Positions 22,408 through 32,835 of a DNA stretch of 64,000 bases are shown in pieces (the stretch's first letter is position 1; each line of letters starts with the position of its first letter). This stretch comes from Dendrolimus kikuchii (taxonomy: Eukaryota; Arthropoda; Insecta; Lepidoptera; Lasiocampidae), in the NCBI GenBank assembly GCA_019925095.2, contig CM034395.1, positions 878,001-942,000 on the forward strand, in the 5' to 3' direction. Made by a program: the position numbers and the translations under genes. The notes below the pieces were generated by a model. It searched no databases. It was not told the DNA's origin and saw only the letters and a list, made by a program, of their open reading frames with translations.

Positions 22408-22903
22408 TAGTGATGGAAATTACAGTAACTTCAATATAACGTTCACTGCCGTGAAGTTATTTCACTTCGTCATTTATCTCTCTGCTGAATAATCATGTTC
22501 ACGATAGCTATTAATAAGCAGCGCTGATATATCAGTCACTTAAAAATAACATAACTGCGACGTTTCACCGTGACAACTAAAACTGCAAGTGTTTATTGTA
22601 ACTCTGAATAAAAAATTGCACATCTAATGTTAATTTTCACGATGTTATAGATATCTTCAAGCAAATGAATGTCTAACGCTATAAAGCATAAGGTTCAATT
22701 ATACTCAAATAATTTCGCTCGTTTTGAGTATTTACTTTAGCTTTTGTGTAATAGATGGCTATTGAACACTTTGTCCCTGTCCCACGCGAGATAATGCTCT
22801 CGTGAAATTTCACTGTCGTTTCCTAATCTTGTAACTGGTGTGAAAAGTGATTTATTTCATAACGCGTTATTTAACCGGTGATCAGACAAATATGCCATCA
22901 CTA
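22408..22903. mobile_element. hAT-like MITE
   Basis: The terminal inverted repeats TAGTGATGG and CCATCACTA bound 496 bp without coding capacity. Flanks CATACATG (22400-22407) and CATATATG (22904-22911) match at seven of eight bases. An 8-bp duplication with a TAGTGATGG-type TIR fits the hAT superfamily. Confidence 0.72.
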
Positions 22904-23175
22904 CATATATGTGTACATTGTCATTGTATATCCTCAAGTTAAAGAAGATACACTTATGTTTATGGGTAATATAATATATGTCGAATGATTTAAATATTTA
23001 CCACAGCAAGTTGGCTATGTTACGATGTGTGTGTTATTGCGGAGCATTAAAAGTAAATAAACTGTTTAAAATTCCGATCAAGTTATTGGTTTTCCCCATA
23101 TATATTTGTTCGGTTTACAACCGCACAAATCCTGTATACAACCAAATATGTAATTACTATATTAGTGTATAATAT

Positions 23176-23632
23176 TGTTACGACCTAGACCCCGACGAAG
23201 ACAAATTCATACCTGCATACCTGTAGAAACACATTTTATTACCTTTCGGTATTTGGACTTCTTTTGTTTACTTTGTGTTTAAAATTTGTGATTAGAAAAC
23301 AGGCCATTGTATATTGTAATCTTTTATGGCAGTCATTAGCCAGGTGTGTTGGATTTAAAGTACAAACTGATTCTAGGTAATTCAGTCTACGCGGCTGGGC
23401 AAACATATTGCATCTGTGCAGTATAGAGCAATGCCTCAATTGAGGTATACAGTCGAGCGATAACCACGAGCGAAACAAGACTTGTATATAATCAGTAAGC
23501 TATTTAGTGACGGACTTTGCGCGTGTTCTTGGATTGCGATCTTCTGCATTACGTTTGAACTTGTTGCGTTATATTTGTACCTGTGTTATACGTGTTTGTA
23601 TAGTTCTAATAAACTCTATAGTAATTCCAACA
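23176..23632 (+). mobile_element. Solo LTR (LTR-1) with a 3' deletion
   Basis: TGTTACGACCTAGACCCCG at the left. TATA-like GTATAGAGC and AATAAA are present. The last ~33 bp have been lost between two AAC triplets. Flanking ATAT at 23172-23175 and 23633-23636. Confidence 0.85.
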
Positions 23633-23772
23633 ATATTATTTATTGTGTTAATTTAGTTCGCAGACGCACCCCGCCGTGAGCTAACATCTTTGTACTCAAT
23701 AAACTATATTCATCAGACTTCGTGTTTACCTTCATACAAACTACAATAGCAAAGCGAGCCCGTTTAATACTA

Positions 23773-24077
23773 CATACATACATAACTTCACGCCAGTTCC
23801 CTTGCGGGGTAGGCACGAACAACAAAGCGCCATTCAGGCTTATTCTTACACACCTCACTTGCTTCTTTGACATTCACAGCTCTTGTCATGCACGCTCCTC
23901 TGTTCTTAAGGCTCCTGACATCACCTTCTGCTAGTACACGATCAATTTGATCATGGAAGGTGTTTCGTGGCGTTCCACGACTTCTGCATCCATCCACTTT
24001 TGCATTGTATATCTGTTTAGTCATTCTTTCATCATGCATTCTTTCCACATGCCCGAACCACCGGAGCATTCCTTATT
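23773..24077 (-). mobile_element. RTE-W LINE 3' fragment with 13-bp target duplication
   Basis: The minus strand encodes MLRWFGHVERM to YPARELA; (CATA)n at the left is the tail. CCGTTTAATACTA occurs at 23760-23772 and 24078-24090 exactly. Confidence 0.92.
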
Positions 24078-24160
24078 CCGTTTAATACTAATGTTTAGTA
24101 TAATATTTTCTTATATGATTTAACGATGGTCAACAAAGCACATCACTAGCCCCGACCGGT

Positions 24161-24208
24161 CGGCTCTAAAACACCCGTAGGTGGGTACCTACAGGTGTTT
24201 TAGAGCCG
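24161..24208. repeat. 22-bp-stem hairpin
   Basis: Arm CGGCTCTAAAACACCCGTAGGT, loop GGGT, and a complementary second arm with one C/T difference (a G-U pair in RNA on one strand). Flanks extend the pairing weakly. It could be a MITE tip or a structured RNA; no expression evidence. Confidence 0.8.
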
Positions 24209-24685
24209 GCCGTGTGCCGCTTGATTCCAATTACGCACGTGCTACGGGTTCCCTAATATACAATGTACGTGCAGCAATCACGTATACGCTCCGACACTAA
24301 GACTTCGTTGTTACTATGTTTTAGTTAACTTATGTTACTGTTTGGCTATTCAAATTCCAAAGTTTTTATCCAAAACACCTACCTAAATTACCTACCTAGG
24401 GTAACGTACCTATTATTATTTTTCGAAATCATTGTTTTCAAATTTCAATAATTATTAATATTTGTTTCATGGTGTTCTAATTATAAATAATATTAAATGT
24501 TCATTAGTTTTTTTTTCTTCTGTGAAGGTGACGTTACTGCCTGGCACTAACGGAAGACTAGCGTTGGTTGTGATCAACCAGCATTTGCTAAGTTAGGGCC
24601 TGTTTAGACTTAGTTAAGTTTTGGCTTTTATTAAACTGCTTATGTATACTTTAATAATTTTAAATAACTCTAAATAAACATTATT
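24209..24685. other. Unassigned, possible LINE 3' UTR
   Basis: No frame. 24520-24620 (GTGAAGGTGACGTTACTGCC and after) reads like a LINE UTR, but I cannot place it. Confidence 0.3.
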
Positions 24686-24845
24686 TTCTTTCTTTGTTTT
24701 AAAATAAGTTCCACTGGAGAACATTTTTTGAAGGTCATACATGTAAGTCAAAATTTAAATCTACTTCCTATTTTATGTACACCACTTCGCGAAGTATTAT
24801 TGGAGAAGAAGCGGCAAAAAACTCCCCATTAATACGTATAGCTAA
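24686..24845 (-). mobile_element. LINE-D 3' UTR fragment
   Basis: Matches 62795-62960 in the same orientation (AAAATAAGTTCCACTGGAG, GAAGAAGCGGCAAAAAACT). Lacks the GAATTT end. Confidence 0.7.
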
Positions 24846-24861
24846 AATATTTTTTTTATCA

Positions 24862-25061
24862 TCTTTATATATATAATTCTTTTGCACGTGTGTTGACAGT
24901 AAACTCCTGAACGGCTGGACCGATTTGAACGAATTTTTTTGTGTGTATTCAAGTGGATTCGAGGATGGTTTAGATTTGCAATTGGACCCGGTAGGTGGCG
25001 CTGCAATCGGGTTCTAAATTTTATTTCTTCAGGGCAGAACAACGTCTGCCGGGACAGCTAG
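24862..25061 (+). mobile_element. Helitron B, plus orientation
   Basis: A|TCTTTATATATATAATTC at the left and AACGTCTGCCGGGACAGCTAG|T at the right. Short non-autonomous copy. Its 3' end faces that of the next Helitron 14 bp away. Confidence 0.78.
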
Positions 25062-25075
25062 TTATTTATATATTA

Positions 25076-25394
25076 CTAGCGGCCCCGGCAGACGTTGTCC
25101 TGCTCTGAAAAAATAAAATCTAGGACCCGATCTCAGCGCCACCTAACGGTTCTAATTGCGAATCTAAACCATCCGGGAACCCACTCAAACACACAAAAAC
25201 CAAATCGCACTAGGTGATTATGAGGATTCTAGAACCCGATTTGAGCGCCACCTACCGGTTACAACGGGATAAAAGTATCCCATGACTGTCTCCTGGTTCT
25301 AAGCTACTTTCTCACCAATTTTCAGCCAAATCGGTACAGCCGTTCTTGAGTTATAAATAGTGTAACTAACACGACTTTCTTTTATATATATAGA
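25076..25394 (-). mobile_element. Helitron B, minus orientation
   Basis: The minus strand runs from TCTATATATATAAAAG (25394) to TCTGCCGGGGCCGCTAG (25076), again between A and T. It shares the GCGCCACCTA blocks with the opposite copy. Confidence 0.8.
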
Positions 25395-25750
25395 TTTATA
25401 TATATAGGCTCCTTTTTTTCTTTTTTTTTTTAATGCATACAGAAGTTGTATTACAATTACTTTGCAATTGATACTCCTTTAGACCCCATATTTTAATGAT
25501 AAGTAAAGAAAACAATTTGTTTGTTTCGTTTTGAATATTATTGGACTACGGATATTAAGAACTATTCTAAATTTCATATGATAGCACTAGACGAGATCTG
25601 ATACAAACATGCCTACGCCATCAGAAACTTTTTAAAACAATTTATTATTCATAATTAAAAAACAAATAAATTACTCGTATATATATTTTTGTAATCGCCT
25701 TTTAATTTCCTTTATTTTGATAACCTACTTGATAGGTTTGGTTATTTTTT
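25395..25750. other. No recognisable feature
   Basis: AT-rich with poly(T) runs; no gene. Confidence 0.45.
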
Positions 25751-25995
25751 AAGTGATAACTTCTTATGGGAGGGTAAACCGCTTCGTTACGTAACGTGTT
25801 ACGGCGCCAGTTTGGCTTCCCTTTCTCTCACGCATACGGTAGCGGTAGGCAGGCTCATCCTCTCTCACTCTAATTGAAGTGATAACTTCTTATGGGAGGG
25901 TAAACCGCTTCGTTACGTAACGCGTTACGGCGCCAGTCTGGCTTTGCTTTCTCTCACGCATACGGTAGCGGTAGGCAGGCTAAGTTATCACTTCT
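25751..25995. mobile_element. Tandem TIR element with 126-bp repeat
   Basis: GTGATAACTTCTTATGGG occurs at 25753 and 25879, giving two ~120-bp units. The whole is closed at the right by AAGTTATCACTT, the exact inverse of AAGTGATAACTT at the left. Each unit contains the palindrome CGTTACGTAACG followed by GTTACGGCGCC. Confidence 0.75.
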
Positions 25996-26261
25996 GTCGG
26001 GGATCCCCAAGACACCTGATTTTTTTTATTAACGTATTACTATTTCGCGACAGAAATTTGCCATTTTGTTTTTTTTTCAAAACACCCATTTAAAAACACA
26101 TGGATTTTTAAGACTAATAATTATAACGATATATTAACTGTCGAAATTCATCACGCCGTTCCGGAGTTACGAGGTAATAAAGAACTTCACAAACATACCA
26201 AATACGAGCAAAAATCATAACCCCTCCTCTGCCGTCGGGAAATAAAAAAAATGTTTTAAGG

Positions 26262-26372
26262 ACTTCTTTTTATTCTTTATTCTTTATTTTACACAAAATA
26301 GTGGCGATGTACAAAGGAGAGCTTAACCCTAAAAAGAGTTTTCTTCCAGCAAACCTGGTCTAGCGAGAGTGA
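26262..26372 (-). mobile_element. Possible LINE 3' UTR fragment
   Basis: A TTTATTCTTTATTCTTTATT run followed by GTACAAAGGAGAGCTTAACC. This arrangement is familiar from lepidopteran LINE 3' ends, but no coding part is present. Confidence 0.4.
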
Positions 26373-26450
26373 AAAAAAAAAAAAATACAAGTGGCAGGGT
26401 TGTGTACATTCAAGTTTATATGGACAAGTAAATAGGTTCTTATACCTAAA

Positions 26451-26670
26451 CTAGCTGCACCCCGTGGTTTCGCCCGCGTGACGATAGAAAATCGTTATAT
26501 TTTGGATAATTCACACTATTTCTTTATAAATTATAGCCTGTGTTATTCTGATGTGTAAGCTATATTATTGAAAAGTTTCATCAAAATCCATTCAGTAGTT
26601 TTTGCGTGAAAGAGTAACAAACATACATCCATACAGTCTTACAAACTTTCGCGTTTATATATTAGTAGGA
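26451..26670 (-). mobile_element. Helitron C (Lep1-like)
   Basis: The minus strand begins TCCTACTAATATATAAACGC (26670), carries CACGCAAAAACTACTGAATG, and ends at CTAG (26451) after CGGGCGAAACCACGGGG. This is the classic lepidopteran non-autonomous Helitron pattern. Confidence 0.85.
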
Positions 26671-26718
26671 TAGGATAGGATCTACCTTAAATTTACTTAC
26701 TGATTTTTATTTATTTAT

Positions 26719-26800
26719 TAGGAAGTAGATTTAAATTTTAACTTACATGTATGACTTTCAAAAAATGTTCTCTAGTGGAACTTTTGAATTTGAATTTGAT
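26719..26800 (+). mobile_element. LINE-D 3' end fragment
   Basis: GGAAGTAGATTTAAATTTTA through TCTAGTGGAACTTTTGAATT to a GAATTTGAATTT terminus. An RTE-W copy adjoins directly. Confidence 0.72.
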
Positions 26801-26802
26801 AT

Positions 26803-27216
26803 AGATGCGAGCACTGCGCAAAATCTGCGGAGTGACGCTCGCGGACCGCGTTCGTAATACCGAAGTAAGAAAGAGAGTTGGTCTGAAAGAGAGTGTCGGG
26901 GTGAAGGTAAGGAAAGGAATGCTCCGGTGGTTCGGGCATGTGGAAAGAATGCATCATGAAATAATGACTAAAAAGATGTACAATGCAAAAGTGGATGAAT
27001 GCAGAAGTCGTGGAAGGCCACGACACACCTTCCATGATCAAATTGATCGTGTACTAGCAGAAGGTGATGTCAGGAGCCTTAAGAACAGACGAGCTTGCAT
27101 GACAAGAGTTATGAATGTCAAAGAGGCATGTAAGTGAGGTGTGTAAGAATAAGCCTAAATGGCACTCTGTTGTTCGTGCCTACCCCGCAAGGGAACTGGC
27201 GTGAAGTTATGTATGT
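26803..27216 (+). mobile_element. RTE-W LINE 3' fragment
   Basis: Encodes MRALRKICGVTLADRVRN through the LRWFGHVERM block. A 4-bp insertion in the EA(C)KxSEV region shifts the frame before YPARELA. Short ATGT tail. No clear target duplication. Confidence 0.88.
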
Positions 27217-27524
27217 TTATTTTAATGTTTTTTTCTAGACAGATGTTTTAAATTAGTCTAGATATAATATATCATTTTAATGGACCATCTGACAGAAAAC
27301 ATTAAACACACTTGCTGCTAAGCAGCTGGACGTTTAAAAGGTTTAGGTATTTTAATACTCTAAAAGTATCATCAATCTGAGCTGAAAGAATAGGTTGAAT
27401 ACAATTTATATTACTCTTCTGACACATACTAGTTATAAAATATAGTTATACCTAGTTTTATTGAAAAAAAATGTCGATAAAACTTCAATATGTCTCCAAG
27501 ATACAGAAAACTCAGGTAAAATAT
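27217..27524. other. No recognisable feature
   Basis: AT-rich, no gene or repeat recognised. Confidence 0.4.
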
Positions 27525-27708
27525 TGAGGCGAGTGATGGTGGAAGGATCTAGTTGGTTTAAGAAGTTTTAGTAAAATGTAGAAGATTCTAGAAGAAAAAG
27601 ACAAGGACTGATACATTTTAGAAAGGGATAGGCGATGAGCAAAGATCCTAGAATAGAAGGTTCAGGAAGGAAATGACAAAGATAGACCGATGTTTAGAAA
27701 GGGATAGA

Positions 27709-28162
27709 TCTATACTAATATTATAAAGAGGTATAGTTTGTGAGTTTGTAGGGGGTAATCTTATCTAATCTTATCCATTGCCAGGTGGTAGGGTATTTGT
27801 CCGACTGGGTGGCTACCACCTCTGGTCTAAAGTATGTCGCCAGAACAACCTTGAGTTGTGTTCCGGCATTAGTGGCCAGGTTCCAGTCTCCCTTAAGAGA
27901 GCAGCAGCGCATTTGTAGCACCTTTGGTGTTGTAAATGTCAATAGGCGATGGTAACCGCTATCCATCAAGTGGGCCGTCTGTCTGTCTGCTGAACTCCTG
28001 CAATAAAAAATAATAAAAAATCTCTGGTTGTACTAAACCGATTTTAAAAATTCTTTTACTGTTGGAAAGCTACGTTAACAGGGAGTATCATAGGCTATAT
28101 AACATGACGCTATATACCACGGGGGCGGGACAGAGCGCGGGTGAAACCGCGCCGAGCGCTAG
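27709..28162 (+). mobile_element. Helitron in LTR-2, containing a SINE
   Basis: A|TCTATACTAATATTATAAAG ... GCGCCGAGCGCTAG|T. Compared with LTR-2 at 20626-21722, removing it restores GGGATAGATAGTAAATAAAA exactly, with no target duplication. Confidence 0.92.
27777..28020 (+). mobile_element. SINE-G, short form
   Basis: Begins at GCCAGGTGGTAGGG, the same 5' boundary as two other short copies. Ends CTGCAATAAAAAATAATAA. Confidence 0.85.
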
Positions 28163-28417
28163 TAGTAAATAAAAGAATAACGAAATGAAGCTGGAAATTA
28201 TGGGTTCCAGAAGATTCTTCCGGGTATATAAGAAGCGTAAGGCGCGCCTATCGATTAGTTCAGTTTAGTTCAAGATAGCGAAGCGACAAGTGCGATACGA
28301 AAGTTTTGGAAGAGAAGTTTTATAGAAGACAGTGACGAGATTAGTGATGAATTTAATAAAAAGTTTAGTGAACAAGGAGTAGCGTAGTTTAAGAGGAGAT
28401 CTAGAAGCGAGCTACAC

Positions 28418-28656
28418 TTTTTTGTATTTTTATTGCAGGAGTTCAGCAGACAGGCAGACGGCCCACTTGATGGAAAGCGGATACCATCGCCTATGGACAT
28501 TTGCAACACCAAAGTTGCTACAAATGCTCTGCCGCTCTCTTAAGGGAGACTGGAACCTGGTCACTAATGCCGGAACACAACTCAAGGTTGTTATGGCGAC
28601 ATACTTTAGACCAGGGGTGGTAGCCATCCAGTCGGGCGAATGCCCTACCACCTGGC
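28418..28656 (-). mobile_element. SINE-G, short form, in LTR-2
   Basis: Interrupted poly(T) at the left; ends CCACCTGGC. Flanking CTACAC on both sides looks like the target duplication; the other LTR-2 has CTATACGCGG at this place. Confidence 0.85.
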
Positions 28657-29062
28657 AACTACACGCGGTAAATTCGGAGGGGAGCACTGCAATAGCAGGA
28701 GGTGGTCTACGCAATATCGGCGACGGTATTGTGAGTGAGACATCTTATCGTCGGGACGGTGCAGCGTTAGTCGTGCGTATAGGAACAACCCTGCGGAGAG
28801 AAATCACGTACGGCTGTGTAAGTTAATAAAAGCGTTTTATTGTAAAAGAACTAGTATTTACTTTCAATACTAAGTGCGTACCCCCCCCGCTCGCACGTAA
28901 CAATATGTATTAATGCAATTGAAATCAAACATCCAATGGATATAACGTGTGGGTATCCAGCTTGTGTCCATTCACGCAGACTCAGGAACATGCAACCACC
29001 ATGGAAGCTGGTGGTACAAGTGACGAACGCGAGAACCTATACCATAGATAAATAAAATCTGT

Positions 29063-29367
29063 CTATCTGTGCAGGAACGGAGAAAGAATACAATTTCCTG
29101 CGGCCGGGCGGCCTGTCGTAAGAGGCGACAAAACAACCCACAGCCAGGTGGTAGGGCATTTGCCTGACTGGATGGCTACCACCCCTGATCTAAAGTATGT
29201 CGCCATAACAACCTTGAGTTGTGTTCCGGCATTAGTGACCAGGTTCCAGTCTCCCTTAAAGCACCTCTGGTGTTGCTAATGACCATAGGAGATGGTAACC
29301 ACTTTCCATCAAGTGGGCCGTCTGCCTGTCTGCTGAACTCCTGCAACAAAAAAAAAGAAAAAAAAAT
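29063..29367 (+). mobile_element. SINE-G with internal deletion
   Basis: Starts ATCTGTGCAGG and ends CTGCAACAAAAAAAAAG. About 20 bp spanning GAGAGCAGCAGCGC are lost. Confidence 0.88.
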
Positions 29368-29420
29368 TAAAGCATCATTAGGGCAGCTAGTTTCGAGCGA
29401 GAGGTTCCGAAAGTGCAATT

Positions 29421-29590
29421 TTTAGAATTTTTGTCTGTCAGTCTGGATGTTCCGGCTAATGTCTGAAACGGTTGGACCGATTTTGACGGTACTTTCATTG
29501 GCAGTCGGCTGATGTTATAAGAAGTACCTTAAGCTACGTTTTTTTGGTTCCGCAAAAAAAAACAACGCAGAGGAAGTCGCGCACAGCTAG
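29421..29590 (+). mobile_element. Helitron 3' portion
   Basis: TTTTTGTCTGTCAGTCTGG, CGGTTGGACCGATTTTGACG and the end GTCGCGCACAGCTAG|T. The 5' TC end is not clear. Confidence 0.7.
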
Positions 29591-29888
29591 TTAGATCTAA
29601 AAATGGTAATCACATCCGTTATATAGCCTTCACATCTGTGCCTCTGTGCGTCTCTCCGTTTGTCTGTGTATAGCCCTTTTTCTTAGAAACTGAATCTTCT
29701 GTATGGTATCTACATAAAATGTGTCAGGAAGATGTTTTCTGCATGCCGCTTGTCTGCAATAGTTTACAGTATATTCCTATTTCTCATTATGGCAGCCGGA
29801 GACAATGCGGCAATAATAATAAAATCATTTATTTAAAAAATTAATAGTTTTAAAAAATTATTTTTATTATTATACTGTATGTCTTTCA
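29591..29888. other. No recognisable feature
   Basis: Contains no supported frame. Confidence 0.4.
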
Positions 29889-29976
29889 AGACCACGGGCC
29901 ATAAAAATGACCTGGACTTTTGGGGGGCTTGCGTGGGGCCATGGGAAGGCCAACACGTAGAGGCCCCTTGACAAAT
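29889..29976 (-). repeat. Dispersed repeat shared with 61996-62090
   Basis: The reverse complement matches 61996-62090 over about 90 bp (for example GGCCTCTACGTGTTGGCC). GC-rich; probably part of a larger element. Confidence 0.7.
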
Positions 29977-29989
29977 TTAATGTAAATTA

Positions 29990-30281
29990 CATACATAACT
30001 TCACGCCAATTGCAAAGAATGCATGATGAAAGAATGACTAAACAGATATACAATGCAAAAGTGGATGGATGCAGAAGTCGTGGAAAGCCACGACACACCT
30101 TCCATGATCAAATCGATCGTGTACTAGCAGAAGGTGATGTCAGGAGCCTTAAGAACAGACGAGCGTGCATGACAAGAGCTATGAATGTCAAAAAAGCAAA
30201 TTAAGTGTGTAAGAATAAGCCTGAATAGCGCTCTGTTTTACGTACCTACCCCGCAAGGGAACTGGCGTGAAGTTATGTAAG
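29990..30281 (+). mobile_element. RTE-W LINE fragment with inverted 5' end and 13-bp duplication
   Basis: TTAATGTAAATTA at 29977-29989 and 30282-30294 is the target duplication. Inside, the first ~20 bp (CATACATAACTTCACGCCAA) are the reverse complement of the element's own 3' end; the sense copy then begins at AAAGAATGCATG. A stop replaces W in KPEW, and the EAS segment is mutated. Confidence 0.9.
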
Positions 30282-30294
30282 TTAATGTAAATTA

Positions 30295-30640
30295 TTCTTG
30301 TTATTATTAATTATATTAATAATTGCTCGATAACCTTCAGTTACAGAGCGATATTGATAACTTTGTTCCCTTAACAATTAATCAATCCGCTGTCTCTTGT
30401 TACTGACGGCCTGTTAATCAGTCGCCATGGAGTAGTCGGCTGATTAATACGAGCCGGTGTGGCCCTCATCCGTGGCCAGTGGCCACTCGCCTTTTGGGAA
30501 ATTGCAATTGGTTAATTCCACAGCAATTGCGTTAAACGGCACAACTTAAGGAGTATTCACATTAGTGATGTTACGGAACTAAAAATCCGAATTTGATGAG
30601 AGTAAAATAATGTTGAAAGCAAAATTGTCAAGCAGTTTTT
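30295..30640. other. No recognisable feature
   Basis: Moderate GC, no frame supported. Confidence 0.4.
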
Positions 30641-30960
30641 TATCCGTGCAGGAACGGAGAAAGAATACAAATTCCTGCGGCCGGGCGGCCTGTCGTAAGA
30701 GGCGACTTAACAACCCACAGCCAGGTGGTAGGGCATTTGCCCGACTGGATGGCTACCACCCCTGGTCTAGAGTATGTCGCCATAACAACCTTGAGTTGTG
30801 TTCCGGCATTAGTGACCAGGTTCCAGTTTTCCTTAAGAGAGCAGCAGCGCATTTGTAGCACCTTTGGTATTGCAAATGTCCATAGGCAATGGTAACCGCT
30901 TTCCATCAAGTGGGCCGTCTGCCTGTCTGCTGATCCCCTGTAATAAAAAAAAAAAAAAAA
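30641..30960 (+). mobile_element. SINE-G, full length
   Basis: ATCCGTGCAGG to TGTAATAAAA with a 16-A tail, the longest pure tail here, which suggests a young copy. Confidence 0.9.
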
Positions 30961-30962
30961 GT

Positions 30963-31078
30963 CTTGCTCCGCTCGTGGTTATTGCTCGACTACCTCGTCT
31001 ATCAATCGAGGCATAGCTTTATACTGCACGGATGTGATATGGCCGCGTGACTGAATTTCCTAGAATCACACCTAAACT
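30963..31078 (-). mobile_element. LTR-1 fragment
   Basis: Matches the middle of LTR-1 in reverse (CGTGGTTATTGCTCGACT; GCATAGCTTTATACTGCAC). Both ends are missing. Confidence 0.72.
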
Positions 31079-31212
31079 TCTGTACTAAACAAGATAGACC
31101 CGTCGTGTTTGGGCTCGTTTTACTTGTCTTGGCTAGCACTCTGCGGTTAAATGATATCCAGGATCTCAAAAGCTTGTATTTAAAAACATTTTTAAAAAGG
31201 CTTTTTATGTGA
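31079..31212 (-). repeat. Dispersed repeat shared with 8870-9000
   Basis: Reverse match over about 125 bp, including CTTGTCTTGGCTAGCACTCT. Confidence 0.72.
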
Positions 31213-31457
31213 TTTATTTATTTCATTTTATTTGAAATATAGAAAAGAAATATGAATAATAAGTTAATTGTTAACTTATTGTACACATCTATGTATGTAA
31301 GACTTTCATACGAAAGTGTACATGCCAAGTTCATGAGATTTAAAAAAAAAACCATATCAGAACTGGTTTCTATTTAAACCAACAAAATAATTGTTTTCCT
31401 ATTCATTTGATTAAAAATCATTTATCATAAAACAAATATTTTTTTGTAAAAAACATA
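31213..31457. other. No recognisable feature
   Basis: AT-rich linker between repeats. Confidence 0.4.
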
Positions 31458-32153
31458 TCTATACCATAATGTTATAAAGCTGAAGAGTTTGTTTAAACAT
31501 GCTAAACTCAGGAACCGCTGGTCCGATTTGAACAATTCTTTCAGTGTTGAATATTACATTTATCAAGGAAGGCTATATTATATTTTCAAAAAAGTTAGGG
31601 ATCCTTACTAAAAGTCCAATAATGTAACCCAAGGTGTAAAAAAATGACCCGAAAAAATCCTTACACGGCGTGCGCTGCGAAAACTATTGATTATAGAACA
31701 AAACAATGTACTACCACTTTGCAGAACATATAATTGTCTACAAAAAATATTGCGTAACCATATGTCTAACTATTGTATTTATTTCACAATAAGTGTTTTC
31801 TTTTATTTTTATAAATAATTAAAATGCCGTCGCTTCAAAAACTCTTTATTTTGTACCTTGGTATTAATCCTTATCAAAATAAATTACTCCATATTCAAGA
31901 CGAATTCAATACCTTTCTACAACTTTTTGAATTATTCAATTCGGACGTTTCATTCAAAAGATATCGCGATATTTAAAATGTAAGTATTAGTGTTGTAGTC
32001 TTTCAGTGTTGGATAGCCCATTTATCGAGGAAGGCTATTAGCTATATTTCATCACGCTAAGACCAATAGGAGTGGAGCACCAATGAAGAATGTTTCAAAG
32101 TCGGAGGGTTTTGAAAGCAAATTCCACGCGGATGACGTCGCGGGCACAGCTAG
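31458..32153 (+). mobile_element. Helitron A, long form, both ends intact
   Basis: A|TCTATACCATAATGTTATAA ... GTCGCGGGCACAGCTAG|T, 696 bp. Interior includes GTAGTCTTTCAGTGTTGG. The long form contains AACACTGAAAGA twice; short copies (~236 bp) look like deletions between these. Confidence 0.9.
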
Positions 32154-32443
32154 TTTATTATATGATAAATGATTTTTAATAAAATTGGTATAATGTATCT
32201 TCCCCTTTATGAAAGCCGTGTTGTATGTAGCTTTGTGTTACAATTGCACCGCGTCTCATGCAAATTAAGCAATGGTGGAAATTTGTTCAACATTCCATGC
32301 ATCCAACTGTTGGATGTATTCCTCATTTCTCGGTTTACGTCGGATATGTGATGAGTATCATAGTATTAGGAATTTTGAGCTTTGTTATAATAAATAATAA
32401 AACTACGTTTTAACGGTTTTAAGCGCGGTATGTTTAAACCTAG
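32154..32443. other. No recognisable feature
   Basis: AT-rich; the 60-codon frame at 32169 is not supported by any recognisable motif. Confidence 0.4.
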
Positions 32444-32744
32444 TTATCCTTGCAGGAACGGAGAAAGAATACAATTTCCTGCGTTGGGGCGGCCTATCGT
32501 AAGAGGCGACAAAACAACCCACAGGTGGTAGGGAATTTGCCCGACTGGATGGCTACCGCCCCTGGTCTAGAGTATGCCGCCATAACAAACTTGAGTTGTG
32601 TTCCGGCATTAGTGACCAGATTCCAGTTTCCCTTAAGAGAGCAGCAGCGCATTTGTAGCAACTTTGGTGTTGCAAAGGTCCATAGGCGATGGTAACTGCT
32701 TTCCATCAAGTAGGCCGTCTGCCTGTCTGCTGAACTCCTGCAAT

Positions 32745-32748
<4 letters not shown>
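32444..32748 (+). mobile_element. SINE-G, variant subfamily
   Basis: Carries CGTTGGGGCGGCC instead of CGGCCGGGCGGCC, and lacks the CAGCC before AGGTGGTAGG. Confidence 0.88.

Positions 32749-32791
<43 letters not shown>
32749..32791. repeat. (TA)n microsatellite
   Basis: About 20 TA units directly after the SINE-G AATAAAA. Confidence 0.95.
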
Positions 32792-32795
<4 letters not shown>

Positions 32796-32835
32796 TGACG
32801 AATGCAAATAAATATACACAGAGTAATCTTCTAAT

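Larger units (their letters stand above)
27525..28902 (+). mobile_element. Solo LTR (LTR-2) carrying three nested insertions
   Basis: Starts TGAGGCGAGTGATGG and ends CTCGCACGTAACA, between ATAT at 27521-27524 and 28903-28906. TATA GGGTATATAAGAAGCG near 28217 and AATAAA near 28826 fix the orientation. A Helitron (itself containing a SINE-G) and a second SINE-G interrupt it. About 685 bp without them. Confidence 0.85.
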
